The notes under the pieces are model-generated. The model saw only the letters and a list, made by a program, of their open reading frames with translations. It did not search any database and was not told the DNA's origin. Below are positions 21,144 to 32,183 of a stretch of DNA of 64,000 bases, piece by piece (the stretch's first letter is position 1; each line of letters begins with the position of its first letter). This DNA is from Hydnum rufescens UP504 (taxonomy: Eukaryota; Basidiomycota; Agaricomycetes; Cantharellales; Hydnaceae). The DNA is taken from assembly GCA_014904985.1 (NCBI GenBank), contig MU128973.1, forward strand, positions 62,001-126,000, read 5' to 3'. A program made the position numbers and the translations under genes.

Positions 21144-22882
21144 TTGACATATACGATGCGAAAGATGAGTGAAAGACTGATAGATGGAGGGTTTATAGGA
21201 CTGATATGTGTGGCAATGAGATCGAGCAAAGAGTGGGAAGATCTAGCGAAAGAAAATGATGTAAGCCTGCCTCACAAGCACAAAAAACTAGATAAAGATG
21301 GGCCCACTCACTGGGAAGAGATCAAGACATACTTGGAAACGCTGCAAGTTCCGTCCCACGTAAAAAATAGGAGAGCGTTTGTCGCGATGACTCGAAGATA
21401 TTTCTTGTATGAGGACATGTTGTGGCAAAGAAATAAAGCCAAACTCCCACAGAAAGTGATCTGAGATGAGAAAGAGAGGCTTAGATTGTGTGCTGCTGCG
21501 CATGACGATTCTGGGCACCAAGAGACCCGACGTTTAAAAAACTGGTTGACAGATTTTATTGGCCGAATATGTGGGCACAAGTAGCATGGTTCTGCTGAAC
21601 TTGCCACAAATGTCAGCGACGGTTGGCTAGTCATCCTAAGATTACTTTGAGTCCGACTTACGTACACACGATTCTCTGAAAATTTAATATGGACACGGTC
21701 CATATGCCGGTATCTAACGGATTCAAATATATTGTTGATCTTCGGGATGATCTGTCCAGGTGGCTAGAAGCCCAGATGCTGAGAAATGCTACATCAAAGA
21801 ACATAGCCCGATTTTTGTTTGAAGAAGTCATGTGTCGCTTTGGGTGTATATTACAATTGACTATGGACAACAGCACAGAATTCGAAGGAATTGTACAAAC
21901 AATGGTGGACATGTACAACGTTCCTATAGCACATGCTGCGCCTTACCACCTGGAAGCCAATGGAATGATCGAACACCACCACCGAACATGGATAGGATCT
22001 TTATTCATTGCATGCAAGGGAAATCCGAGTCACTGGTCTAGGTATTTTCACGTGTGCATGTGGGCAGATCGAGTCATGGTCAAATGGACCACTGGCTATA
22101 CTCCCTATTATCTATTGTATGGTAAGCATCATTTGTTTCCGTTCAATATTACCGATGCGTCATGGTATACCTTGAATTGGCATTCAATTAAATCAACAGA
22201 AGAATTATTGGCAACCCAGGCAATTCAATTAGCACATAGGGATGACGACATTAAGGAGGCATCTGCGACATTATTACAGGCACGAATCCGAAGTGCTCAA
22301 GAATATGCAAGATGACATGAACACATGTTAGTTGAAGGAAATTACAAACCAGGAACCATGGTATTGGTATACAACTCTGCATTAGTCATGCAGCATGGAC
22401 GAAAAGGGGAAATTAGATGGATGGGACCCTACCATGTACGAAAACAAAATACCCAAGGTTCTTACAAGCTCAGTGAATTGGATGGGACTCCGATTAGTAT
22501 GGTGTTTGCAGGGAATCGTTTAAAGCAATATCATTCCCATGATCACATTCCTAAGGCAGAAAATACCAAATATGGAAGTGACACCTCAAGTAATGCGGAT
22601 TCTCTTGAAGCACAAACTGGCACTGCTGTGGCTATGTTTTCCGATGCTATATACGAAGACGATATTCCTAGGGATTATGAATACATGGATAGACCTCCCA
22701 TCTCATTCGGACCGATAAATCAATTGGAATCTTACATGTGGCCACCTCCAAAAGCCACAGACATGTGGGATTATTGGGAAGACAAGTACATCAAGTGGAA
22801 ACGACAGAATTTACAGATTACTATAGGCTTAGTCATGCTAGAGAAGCAGGATCCACAGCTACACCCAGTGAATCTGCCTTAA
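21144..22882 (+). pseudogene. Integrase of retrotransposon A
   Basis: The HHCC zinc-binding end lies at about 21,500-21,625 (AAAHD-SGHQ ... TCHKCQRR), broken by TGA codons. The catalytic core is at 21,689-22,315, with D in MDTVHMP, D in TMDNSTEF and E in EANGMIEHH, matching D-D-E. TGA 22,313-22,315 separates the C-terminal part (22,325-22,882: GTMVLVYNSAL, GEIRWMGPYHV), an SH3-like tail that ends at a real TAA. No chromodomain is visible. Confidence 0.88.
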
Positions 22883-23341
22883 ATGGATGTTTTCATTCCC
22901 CAAAGCACATCTCACTTTTTTTTTCTCACTTTTTTTTTCGTTTTCTTTGCCCTAGGATTTATCTCAGATAAAGCCCACAACCATGGTTCTACCATAAAGC
23001 CCCACTTTTCCAATTTGAAAAGACCTCAGAGCCAGACATTAACTGCAAGGATTCAGCAATTGCCGAAAACTACAACTAAAATTGCTACTACATCCAAGAT
23101 GCAACCAAAAACTCCACCTTCACTGCCTGCTTTCCTTCTTCCCACCGATTCCTTCTCCAATCATGAAAACTGACTTTCTTGGATAATGGCATTCGGCCCT
23201 GTCAAAAAATCTTCCTGCGATATGACCACAAGAAAGCTACAATACAAACGAGTCATAATCTTTGCAGGACCCACAGGATCTGCTAGCAATCCCATAAGTA
23301 AGCAACAAACAATGAGTATAAAGAAGAACTGAAAACAGGGG
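22883..23341 (+). other. Non-coding spacer between integrase and accessory ORFs
   Basis: T-rich runs (about 22,916-22,940) followed by sequence without a convincing gene. It may hold the promoter or splice acceptor for the downstream accessory frame. Confidence 0.5.
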
Positions 23342-24562
23342 ATGATAGACATCAACGAAATCAACAAAGAAAAATCAATGGTCCTTTCTTCTTCCTCATC
23401 GACTTTAATTCCAATGAATCCTCTTCCACTTCTTCCTCTCCATGAGCTGGTCACAGTAGTCCCTCAAACTCCTTCGCCAGAACAATCAAGCGTTCGTACT
23501 TCGGTGTCTCTCGGAGATCCGATCCCAAATCCACGTACTCTCACTGAACAGATCAAGAAGTTTAATATTACAGTAAAATACTTAGAAAACTTCCATTACG
23601 AAAACAAGCTAATGTTGCAGGACAAGGAAACTGTGCAAAAACTCAAAGCCTCTGTCAAAACTCAACCTCCTGATGATGTGAATTCTCATAGTATGGATTC
23701 CGAACCAACATCCTTACAATCGAACGAGATGTCCACCCCAATGGACACTTGTGACACTGAGTCACCCATTCAACTCAAAATACCTGAACACTTTTACTTG
23801 CACAAGCATTGCTCTCACATCGCAGGATCAAAGAAAACCCAACGATACAGTCAAACATCATACAAGGTGTATCTTGATCGTGAAAGAGCCAAGCAACTCG
23901 AGGAAATCCGCGCCAAATATTATGAGAAGCGAGAAAGTAATCTAAAAAGCATTGCCAACACTACCTCGTGACTCATACAACTTATGCAGGCGCGGGAAGG
24001 CCACGTCGGTCAACTGGCTCAACTCGGCACTACTCTCGTTCACACCAATAACATCCTTCTTGATCACATCACCCATTTCAATAACCTCAGCAAGAAAATC
24101 AATGCTCGTAATGAAGAATCTATCTGTCTATACAGTTATGCGCTTGTGAGCAGCCAACAGATTGAATTAACGCAGAGTGACAAGTTTTCCCGCATCTTTT
24201 CTCTCGCCACAGACATAGTCAGACAAGAAGAAGAACTATACTCCCCGATTTACACTTTCTGTCTCCATCGTTGTTTTGCCAGGTGCCTTACTAACCTCTT
24301 AGATGTTTTTGCAGATGGAAGTCGTTTCGTGTCCCCTCTCAAGTGCCAGCCTTACGCAATCGAGAAATATACCTGCACGGTTCAAGAAATTCAGACCAAA
24401 CTGTGCGATAAAGAATGGGCTCTGCTTAAGCTAGACCCACATCCGTTCAAGCTCGCGGATATCTCGGGTCATAACCCTATCTTGCCACCTATTTCGCCTA
24501 TGCAGGAAGAAGAAGAAGAAGATGACATGATAGAAGTCGAGAACAAAGTTGAAGAATGGTAA
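23342..24562 (+). pseudogene. Accessory ORF 1 of retrotransposon A (unknown function)
   Basis: One reading frame of about 406 codons interrupted once by TGA 23,969-23,971 (NTTS-stop-LIQLMQAREG). The first half is Ser/Pro/Thr-rich with basic QTSYKVYLDRERAKQLEEI, predicted helical. The second half is helical and ends in an acidic tail (EEEEEDDMIEVENK). I recognise no domain, signal peptide or membrane span, so there is no reason to call it Env. It lies on the same strand as pol, in the position where some gypsy elements carry extra genes. Confidence 0.6.
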
Positions 24563-25250
24563 CATTGTAACACTTTATCCATGCGCACAAAAGCACAAGA
24601 CCTTACACAATGGTATAGGGAAGATACATGTCCCTAAATATGACTTTCATACCACCCACTCCGCAACCTCAAGAATATGTTTCTCAATGATCATTTCATT
24701 CTCCCTTCCCCAATCCCCTCCCAACCATCTCCAAGTCTGACTCGCGAATCATCGTCTCTAGTTTTTTTTTTTTTCCTTTCCTTTCTTCTGAGTGAATGCA
24801 CTTGAGTTCTTGTACAACCATCGTCCATTGAATCACTACTGCCTTATGGGCAATCTCTTCAACCTGTCTGTCTCAACCATCTTTTTTTTCTTTCTTTTCT
24901 TTCAACCTGAGTGAATACACTTGCGTAAATGTACAATAAACCCGATGTCCAACACGTCGAACACATCATCTGCACCTTCATCATAAAAATAAAAAAAGAG
25001 GAGGGAAATAGGAACAAAAGCAAGTGAGGAATAGGAACTGTTGAACTAAGAGATATCCAAAAGAACAAAGGAAAACAGGAAGAACTCTGACAAAATGTTC
25101 TGGCCTCAAAAACCCAGACCAATTGAAATTCCACATATATAAAAGACTAGACAGTTCTAAAAATCCGCTCTCATCCTCATACTCAATATCACTTGCACAG
25201 TAAGAGTTTTGACTTAAAAAGCTTTCAGTCATCTAAAAAGAAGTTTAAAA
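24563..25250. other. Spacer with duplicated T-rich motif and LTR-like fragment
   Basis: Two copies of a CTGAGTGAAT-CACTTG motif after TTTCTTTTCTTTC runs (about 24,772-24,805 and 24,885-24,925), the second followed by ACAATAAACCCG, a possible polyadenylation region. At 25,094-25,116 AAAATGTTCTGGCCTCAAAAA matches the start of the LTR (26,951 onward), suggesting a fragment of a related LTR. Confidence 0.5.
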
Positions 25251-25254
25251 CCAG

Positions 25255-26735
25255 ATGGACGAGGATATCCAAGTCATAACCACCAACCCGAGTGTTGAAC
25301 AACGAATGCGAGCAAGCGTCATCATAACTAGTCTGGCTTCACCACTATTGTACTTGTGAAAAGGCGAACATGGATATTTTTGTCCAAATGTTCAGGCGAA
25401 TCCTCTCCATTTCACCTATGCACTGCTCACAAATTACGATTGCACCATTATTGAATGAAATGAGATGGTCTTTAAAGTCAGGGTGGAATTGGAACTTGAC
25501 CTATATGGGGAAATTCCTTTAGGCGATTGCTTCATCCCTGTATTTGTGCATGATTTGTCCGACTTCTAAGAATGGAGATTTGAATATGGATCGATCTAAA
25601 CCACAAAAGGAAAAAGAGGACAAATTTAATTTGAAGAAATTTGGACATAAGGCTATATCAGGCCAGGACGATCTGAAGGAAGGGAATAAATAGAACAATA
25701 GTACTAGGAGCAAAAATCAAAAGTGTTCACCATGCCTCAAGTTTCTCGCATTCCCTTTGACTATCAAAGATTCATTCCATACCCACAACCACTCATGATG
25801 ATAACACACGTATATCGATGAACCTTGGCATCGATTGAGCATTTTCAAACTCTGGAAGCAGCGATGGGCAAAATGGTTGGATTTGTACCAACGGGCTACG
25901 AGACCATAATGCAAGCATGGATTATTCGAATCAAAGGGTCTATGGCAATACTTGACATGCGGGTACCAGATCGTTACAGAAATGTGGACCTTGCCAATGG
26001 TGGGATCATCGATGGTGACATATTTGTGTTCAATATTCCGAATCGTCGTTGTTATCAGCATGGTTTCAATCACCTGTCTTCCCCGTTTGAGTACCAAGGA
26101 ACAAATTGGGAGTATGTCACAGGTAAAGAAGTCTTCATCAAACCAATAGTGCTCTTGCTTATGAAGCTTATCTCAGACAACTAAATGAATGAAGAGGGAT
26201 ATGGGGTGCAGTTAATTAGCTTCCAAAAAAGGGTCATTGGTGTTGACAAACAATGGCAGAATCAATAAAAGTGCAAAAAGAAGTCGAAGTTCAAATAAGC
26301 TGTCACAAGAGATAAGAGAAACAAGAATGGGTATAAAGGCAGATTGAACTCATGCCTTCATCAATCGAAAGTGATCAGGTTGTCTCCATGCCTCTCCAAG
26401 TTACCTGTCTACTTTACTGAGCATTCAATTATCACGGTCCAGAACCATTTCGTCTTTTGCAGCCCTCGGCATCCATTCGATATCGCCCAACTCCTCACAC
26501 ATGTTATGAAGGAATACTCGTATCAAAAGAAATAAAATGGATGATTTATGACATACCTATGCTGCGGAGCTATGTCCCCTATCGCTGTCGAGACATCGAA
26601 ATCAAGTTCGTTGTGCTATTGCGAGTAGCAGAGAATGACGTTGTACCTCTGCGGACCTTTGCCACAAGTCACTTGTACCTAGCAATCACAGATGAATTGC
26701 AGGGTAAGCCTAATGAAGGGATGATAGGAGTATAA
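25255..26735 (+). pseudogene. Accessory ORF 2 of retrotransposon A, heavily interrupted
   Basis: Open pieces on the plus strand, in shifting frames: from MDEDIQVITTNPSVEQRM (25,255), through 25,825-26,184 (AAMGKMVGFVPTGYETIM), to 26,457-26,735 (FVVLLRVAENDVVPLRTF). Stops and frameshifts lie between them. Nothing matches a family I know. It may be one gene or two, and it ends just before the 3' LTR. Confidence 0.45.
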
Positions 26736-26939
26736 ATGAATGCTGATGTAAAAGGAAATAAGCCTTTTATCTGACTATCAGCAATCTTATATGGAGAGGA
26801 CAAGGGCTGTCAGTAGAGAATTTTTTGTGGTGGATAGAGGGATGGAAATGGTGGTATTTCAGTTGGGTGAGCAGGAGGAATTTGCATGCTATGATGTAGG
26901 AAGATTGCAAGGGACTGCAATCAAAAAGTGTTCACCACC

Positions 26940-27799
26940 TGTAGAAGAGAAAATGTTCTGGCCTCAAAAACCCCTTGGTTTAAGCCCTTCAAGAAAATCT
27001 GCATCTTGCCAGCATTGAACTCTGGAAGAGAAGTATAACCACTTATACTAAGGAAATCCGCATTTTGGCACATGACTTAAGGGCAGGTGATCTACCAAGA
27101 GGTTAGTAAGGAGGGAGATGAGTAAAACAATTGGTAAGGTGATTAGTGAGCATGACTAAAGGGTGAGTAAGGGGATTAGTAAGAGGATGAGTCATGTGGA
27201 GGATTCAGAAAGGTATAAAGAGAGGGGGGATTTAGTGTAGAGGATCATCTGAAGAGGAGTCCCCTCCAAGGATCAAGGTGCTCCCTGAGGATCATTGTAC
27301 CCTAGTATCCAAGTACCCATTAGTAGAGAGAATAATAGTATCTCAAACAAGGAGAAGAGTATAAAAGGGAATAAGAGAATCAGAGTGTGTCAGTCTTGCT
27401 TAGTTGTGTGAAGTATAGTGGATAGTTGTAGAACCCTCAGAGCAGGAGTTGCTAGACATCCATTCTTGAAGTCATGTGTTTGAATCTTGAGTCTTGCAGT
27501 TGTGTCTTGAAGGATCTTGGAAGTGTCTTAAGGTCTTGTGTTCGAATCTTGGTGTCTTGTTATCTGCGTTTTGGAGTATCTGAAGGTCCTGTGTTCAAAT
27601 CTTGTGCTAAGCATCTATCTTGGAGTCTTGTGTTTGAGTCCTGAGGTCAAACCAACAACAAAACCAGTACAAAACAACAGTTGAGTGGCACATAACCCAT
27701 CGAAACTGATCTGTCCTCATCTAACACATTCTAAACAAACAACTTATAACATTTAAAAACTGATCAAAAACAAATAAAGCCCATTAGGTCTCTTCTATA
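26940..27799 (+). repeat. 3' LTR of retrotransposon A
   Basis: Full-length direct copy of 14,958-15,817. Element III sequence (CCGCCACCCCACATATTG) starts immediately after it. Confidence 0.93.
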
Positions 27800-28370
27800 C
27801 CGCCACCCCACATATTGAAACCTGGTCAGCAATATATGGGGAACATAAAGTACCACACACCTGCTGCCTTGGGTGTGTGGTACTACAAGGTGAGTTGTTT
27901 TTATTAGTCTTGTGGTGCAAGAAGAGCAGTGTAAACTGCTCTTCTTGTGATGCTTGTCCAACTAACATCTTGTTTTCTTTTCTAGATCTTGTACTTGAAT
28001 CCATGTGACCCCCTGACCCCTCACCTGCTGAGCCAAACCCCAGGACCCCAAACCCGCCAGACAAACACCCCGCGAACCCAAACTCAGTGAACCAAGCCAA
28101 CCCCCCACACATCAAGGTAAGGGCTTCTTTGGCTACAATTGCACAAGAAGAGCAGCCTTGGGCTGTTCTTCTTGGGCACATGGGTGAGCCCTACTGGGCA
28201 AGCCTATGGATGTATATAATATAATAATAATATATTAATATATGATGCATAATATGGCAGGGGCCCCTGGGGGCCCCGGGCTCTGATGTCTAGTTAGACT
28301 ATATAAATACAACCCTTGAAGCATCTAGTTAGATATGGATAATTGGCTGACCAGGCTGCATGTGGGGAGC
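27800..28370 (+). repeat. Right arm of element III, distal part and terminus
   Basis: Resumes the arm after retrotransposon A. P2 hairpin at about 27,850-27,883, intron 27,890-27,985 (GTGAGT...CTAAC...TAG) with P1 hairpin AAGAAGAGCAGT/ACTGCTCTTCTT, then a further donor GTAAGG at 28,117 and P1-like hairpin at about 28,141-28,176 with no clear acceptor. From about 28,200 the sequence is AT-rich, then GGGGCCCC palindromes and CTAGTTAG, ending near GGCTGACCAGG (about 28,348-28,358), the proposed right terminus. The region 27,800-27,883 is the inverse of 4-93. Confidence 0.75.
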
Positions 28371-28502
28371 ATTGTCTTGATTCCACATCTGATTTGACAT
28401 CCTCGAAAATAAGTGCATCAGCCCCAGGGTGTAATGAATGCACTGGAAATAAGGTGCAGGAGTGAAGGTCAAGTTGAAGACAGGGAAAAGCCTATGGGGC
28501 AG

Positions 28503-29079
28503 TGTAATATAGGGCCATTCTACATAGAGTATGTACAAGTCCTGTCCCCTCTAGTACCTTATGTAATAGCGCGGCCGCGAGGATTCTAAGTCCCGGTCGC
28601 GCCAGAATCAAATCACTCTTTTGCCTGGACCTCATAGCTCCTGCTCGAACTGTGAAATCAATGTAGCCATGCAACCACTATGTGACCAAGTCACATAATG
28701 AACCAATCACATCAAGACCCATGATCCATTTCCATAGAGCATGGGGCAGAGATGGATAAAGGGAGTCGCATATGAGCGCAACTCGGCTAGGTAAGTACAC
28801 TCCTCTAGTGTACCCGCTAACCACCCTTTCCCCATAGATAGTAGCTGAGCCTTTGGCCAGCTACTACCATTTCCCCTTTCCCATTCCCCCCTCTCCTCTC
28901 ACTTCTCCCCTGTCCGAAGCGAAGCCAGTGCTTAGCTTCATTCGCGGCCCTCCCACTTGAAGCCAGTGCTTAGAGCGGTTGGACTACTTTCCTCCTTCTG
29001 TTCACAGGTCCCTCGAATCCACCTCATCTAACAATGACAAGTACTGCAGTCCCTCGAAGTTGAGGACCACATTATTACA
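28503..29079 (+). repeat. 5' LTR of chromovirus B, with an intron-like segment
   Basis: 577 bp. It contains an intron-like stretch at 28,791-28,837 (GTAAGT...GCTAAC...CATAG), conserved in the 3' LTR from 40,568. If the leader is transcribed from this LTR, the stretch could be spliced from the 5' untranslated region. Confidence 0.93.
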
Positions 29080-30264
29080 TTGGTTCCCTCTAGCTGACAA
29101 GGTGGTCGAACCAACCAACCCTCTGCCATCACCAGACTCCCTGTCCCACTCACTCCAATCCATGCCATGCAATATGAGTAAATGGGGTCAACCTTCGAAA
29201 CCCAATGCTAATGATGCAATCCCGCATCACATCCCATCATCTCAACACAACGATGTCCTATATCACCCTGCAATGCACAAATGCATTGCCATTCCCCCTC
29301 ATCTCCATTCTCTAGAACACTATCTTGAAATCACACGCAAATTAGATGAGCCAGTAGGCAACTATACGGACCCTTTCTCCATGGCCCCCATCACCACATA
29401 CCAATTCTTGATGGTGTGGACGAAATTCACACCAGCACAGTACCACACTGCCTACTTCCTGTTTGACAAAGGGCAGCAGAGATGGTTCATGGACAGGGAG
29501 CTCATTATTATGATCCAGACAGCCTTGGAGAGGCTGCAGCATGTCATTATGGATGTCATAGGGATAGTGGGGGAGGAACCACATTGTTTTGTAATAGATC
29601 ATGACTCCAAATTAACAGAGCAATTGTGGATATCCAATCAACTCAAAGAGCTCATGATGGCTGATAGGCTGTTAAAACTACAAGTCGACTTAACATTTGA
29701 GAGACTTGCCAAGCTCAGAAAGCTGCACCAGGGGGAAACCTTATCAACCCCTATGGCTACGGAGGACTCCCTTCCCCTACGCCTGAATTGAAGGACCGTC
29801 TGCATAAAGCATGGCTCGATCCATGCCTCCCTACCAAGAATGTGGCTTGTCAGGCCCTCACTGTGGGATGGGAAGCAATTGAAGCCGATCTCAATGGCAC
29901 TCGCCCTATCAACCAGGCCACGAGGTATCCCTTCTCAGGCAGTCAAGCCCTGAAGTACATGTACTATGACGTTAAGCTGGAAGATGCCCTCAGAGTCCAA
30001 CCCCTCCCCCGCATAAACACAGATCCCCACAGCTTGGGGCTATTTCTCCCCCTGGATGAATTCCAGGAGTCCAGTGGAGACGTGAATCATGACTTCTCGC
30101 AAAGTCCAAGAGCAGGTGCTGGCTCAATAATAGATTTGCCCGCCTGGCCTGGACAGTCATCCAGGCAGGGCTTGCGAGGAAGCTCCTCTGCGCTCCGGGC
30201 TTCATCTATCAATTTGGAAGCATTGCCAGCCATTTGGCAAGATGTCCCTCTTGAGGATCAATGA
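28979..30264 (+). pseudogene. N-terminal Gag-region ORFs of chromovirus B
   Basis: Two overlapping open pieces, 28,979-29,791 and 29,788-30,264, in different frames. Joined they read as a helical protein (FTPAQYHTAYFLFDKGQQRW, QTALERLQHVIMDVIGIVG) leading into DRLHKAWLDPCLPTKN. The first piece begins inside the LTR tail, so its true start is uncertain. TGA closes the second piece at 30,264, with in-frame sequence beyond. I do not recognise a domain; by position it is the N-terminal part of a large Gag. Confidence 0.55.
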
Positions 30265-30549
30265 CCCCAAGAGAGCATCCCCGTCACCCCAAATCCCAAG
30301 AATTGCTTCGAGGTCCTTTCCCAGCGAATCTCCACTCTAGGGGAAGGGTTAAAGAATACCCTCTGGACCCCGTCAAAGCCACAACCTCTGGGATCGAGTA
30401 GAGAGCCCGCAGGAGCATGGGAAATGGGAACGGTATTAGGCCAGACAGTCCGAAAATCATCAAGCAGGATTGCCCCAGCCTTAGGACCAACCCAACAAGC
30501 GCAGGGTCGTTTGCCACATGCCAGCTACCTCATAGCATGATCAAATGTA

Positions 30550-32172
30550 GTGGAGAATGCAAGGCTACCTCCCGGCCAGGCGTGGAACCTCGTCACTGAC
30601 ACGCCTGCCCTACCTGCCCCCGGAGCCACCAGAGCCCATGACTATTATTCGGGCCTAATCAAAGTGGCCCCGATGCCCCAGCTCAGCTCGCTCTTCGCAA
30701 GTAACCCAATACAAGCCCCACTATCCAAACTAGGGCAAGCCCCCATCATTTCCCAAGTGTCGAATGGGAATATGCCTCCCCCGGGTCCTTCAAGGTGCAT
30801 GAGCCCTGAATCTTTCACAGGGGACCTACAAGTCAAGGATCCACCACCCTCTCAACCCCACAGTTCGAAGGGTAGTGGGAGTGGCCTGCCAGAAGGGGGA
30901 AACAGCGAAGGCCCTAGTGGAGGTGGAGGTGGAGGTGGAGGTCCAAGCAGTGGAAATGGAGGCCTGGGTGGTGGAGGAGGCCCAGGACAAGGAAGCCAAG
31001 GGCCAGGATCCCCTCCTAGTGGAGGTCCCTCAGGCCCCCCCATTCCCACAGGTCCTCCTGGCCCTCCTGGCCTGCCAGGCCCACCAGGTCCTCCTGGGCC
31101 TGAAGGACCGCTCTCCAATGCCCCGCCCTCTGGCATCGTGTGGGACAATAAGCTTAAATGGTCTACCATACCTGAATGGGACAGAGCTCACGAGACAGCA
31201 ATTGACTGGCTGTATGAATGTAATGATCTTGCCAGTCTAGGCCCTACATTGGAGGGCCAGTTGCCCATGATAGCAACATGCCGTTTCAAAGGAGCAGTAG
31301 CAACTGCTTGGCGGGTGCACTCCATGCCCATCAAACACTCAATTCTCCAGTCGTGGGACAACCTGCATGAGTGGGTCTTACACCGCTATCTAGGAGAAGT
31401 CTGGTACACGGTGCAGCGCCTCAAATACAATGAAGAGGTCTTCCGCAGTGCCAAGTACCCTGACAAATTACCTGCAGAGTACATACAACAGCGAATCCTC
31501 CTCTCACACATTTTCTTGCAATTCACCCCCAATAGTCCTGAGGAAACAGCTTTGGTCATGAACAACACGCCAACCAAGTGGGATGTCATCCTGCACTGGA
31601 GTGACCAGCCCCTGATAGAATCGGTCCTGATGTCGGCCAAACAATTTGAAGCCACGTTGATCACCCAGTGAAGATCTTCACAGTACTACTGACGTTGTCT
31701 AGGAGCAAGGAGCTCCAAGAGAGCCAATTTAGCCATGCAGGGCAATGATGAAGAAAGGGAGGAGGATTCCTTGCACTCCCCCTTTGAGGACGATTCCAAG
31801 GGAGCCTTCTACTACTCCAGTGAGGAAGCAGAAGGAAATAGGGCCTCCTCGACAGCATTTAACATAGGAAAGCACCCGGCAGGCCGATCCTATCATCCTC
31901 AGCGCCACATACCCCTCTCGAACAAGCCAGCGGATAATGTCAAAAAGACATACCCATATCCTCGAGATGACTCTGTGGTCAGCCATAACAAGCCCAGCCA
32001 GAAATGTTTCACCTGTGGGAGCAAGAAGCATTGGGTCTGGGAATGTAAACACTATGGAGCATACTCCAATTGTCTCAAGAGGAGAATGCTCAAAAAGGAA
32101 CACCAGCATTATGAAATGCCTAATTACAAAGCAGCATATTCAGCTGCTGTAGATTCCAGCCAGGATTTTTAA
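30550..32172 (+). pseudogene. Gag core and zinc knuckle of chromovirus B
   Basis: 30,550-31,671 carries a Pro/Gly-rich, collagen-like linker (about 30,850-31,120), then a retrotransposon-gag core (EWDRAHETAIDWLYECNDLA; FKGAVATAWRVHSMP; WDNLHEWVLHRYLGEVWYTV). It is broken by TGA at 31,669-31,671. The frame continues to 31,735-32,172, with an acidic stretch and a CCHC zinc knuckle CFTCGSKKHWVWEC at about 32,005. It would package element RNA. Confidence 0.85.
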
Positions 32173-32183
32173 TTACGGGATGG

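Larger units (their letters stand above)
14958..27799 (+). mobile_element. Ty3/gypsy LTR retrotransposon A, inserted in element III
   Basis: Two 860-bp LTRs differ at about 13 sites by my hand count, nearly all transitions. Order is gag, protease, RT, RNase H, integrase, the gypsy order. Flanks on both sides join into a continuous copy of the sequence seen inverted at about 50-140. An exact 5-bp target duplication is not evident (CCCAC against CCGCC). All coding regions carry TGA stops or frameshifts, so the copy is inactive. About 4 kb of extra coding sequence lies between integrase and the 3' LTR. A scaffold gap (19,377-19,401) interrupts the RT region. Confidence 0.93.

Noticed and set aside
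23342..26735. Envelope gene of retrotransposon A
   Set aside because: No signal peptide, transmembrane span or cysteine pattern typical of Env is visible.
1..28200. CRISPR-like array from repeated hairpins
   Set aside because: Spacing is irregular, units contain splice signals, orientation flips at each palindrome centre, and the sequence is eukaryotic with no cas genes.
30852..31169. Minus-strand proline/glycine-rich ORF and a collagen-like protein
   Set aside because: Shadow of the Gly/Pro-rich linker inside the Gag of chromovirus B.
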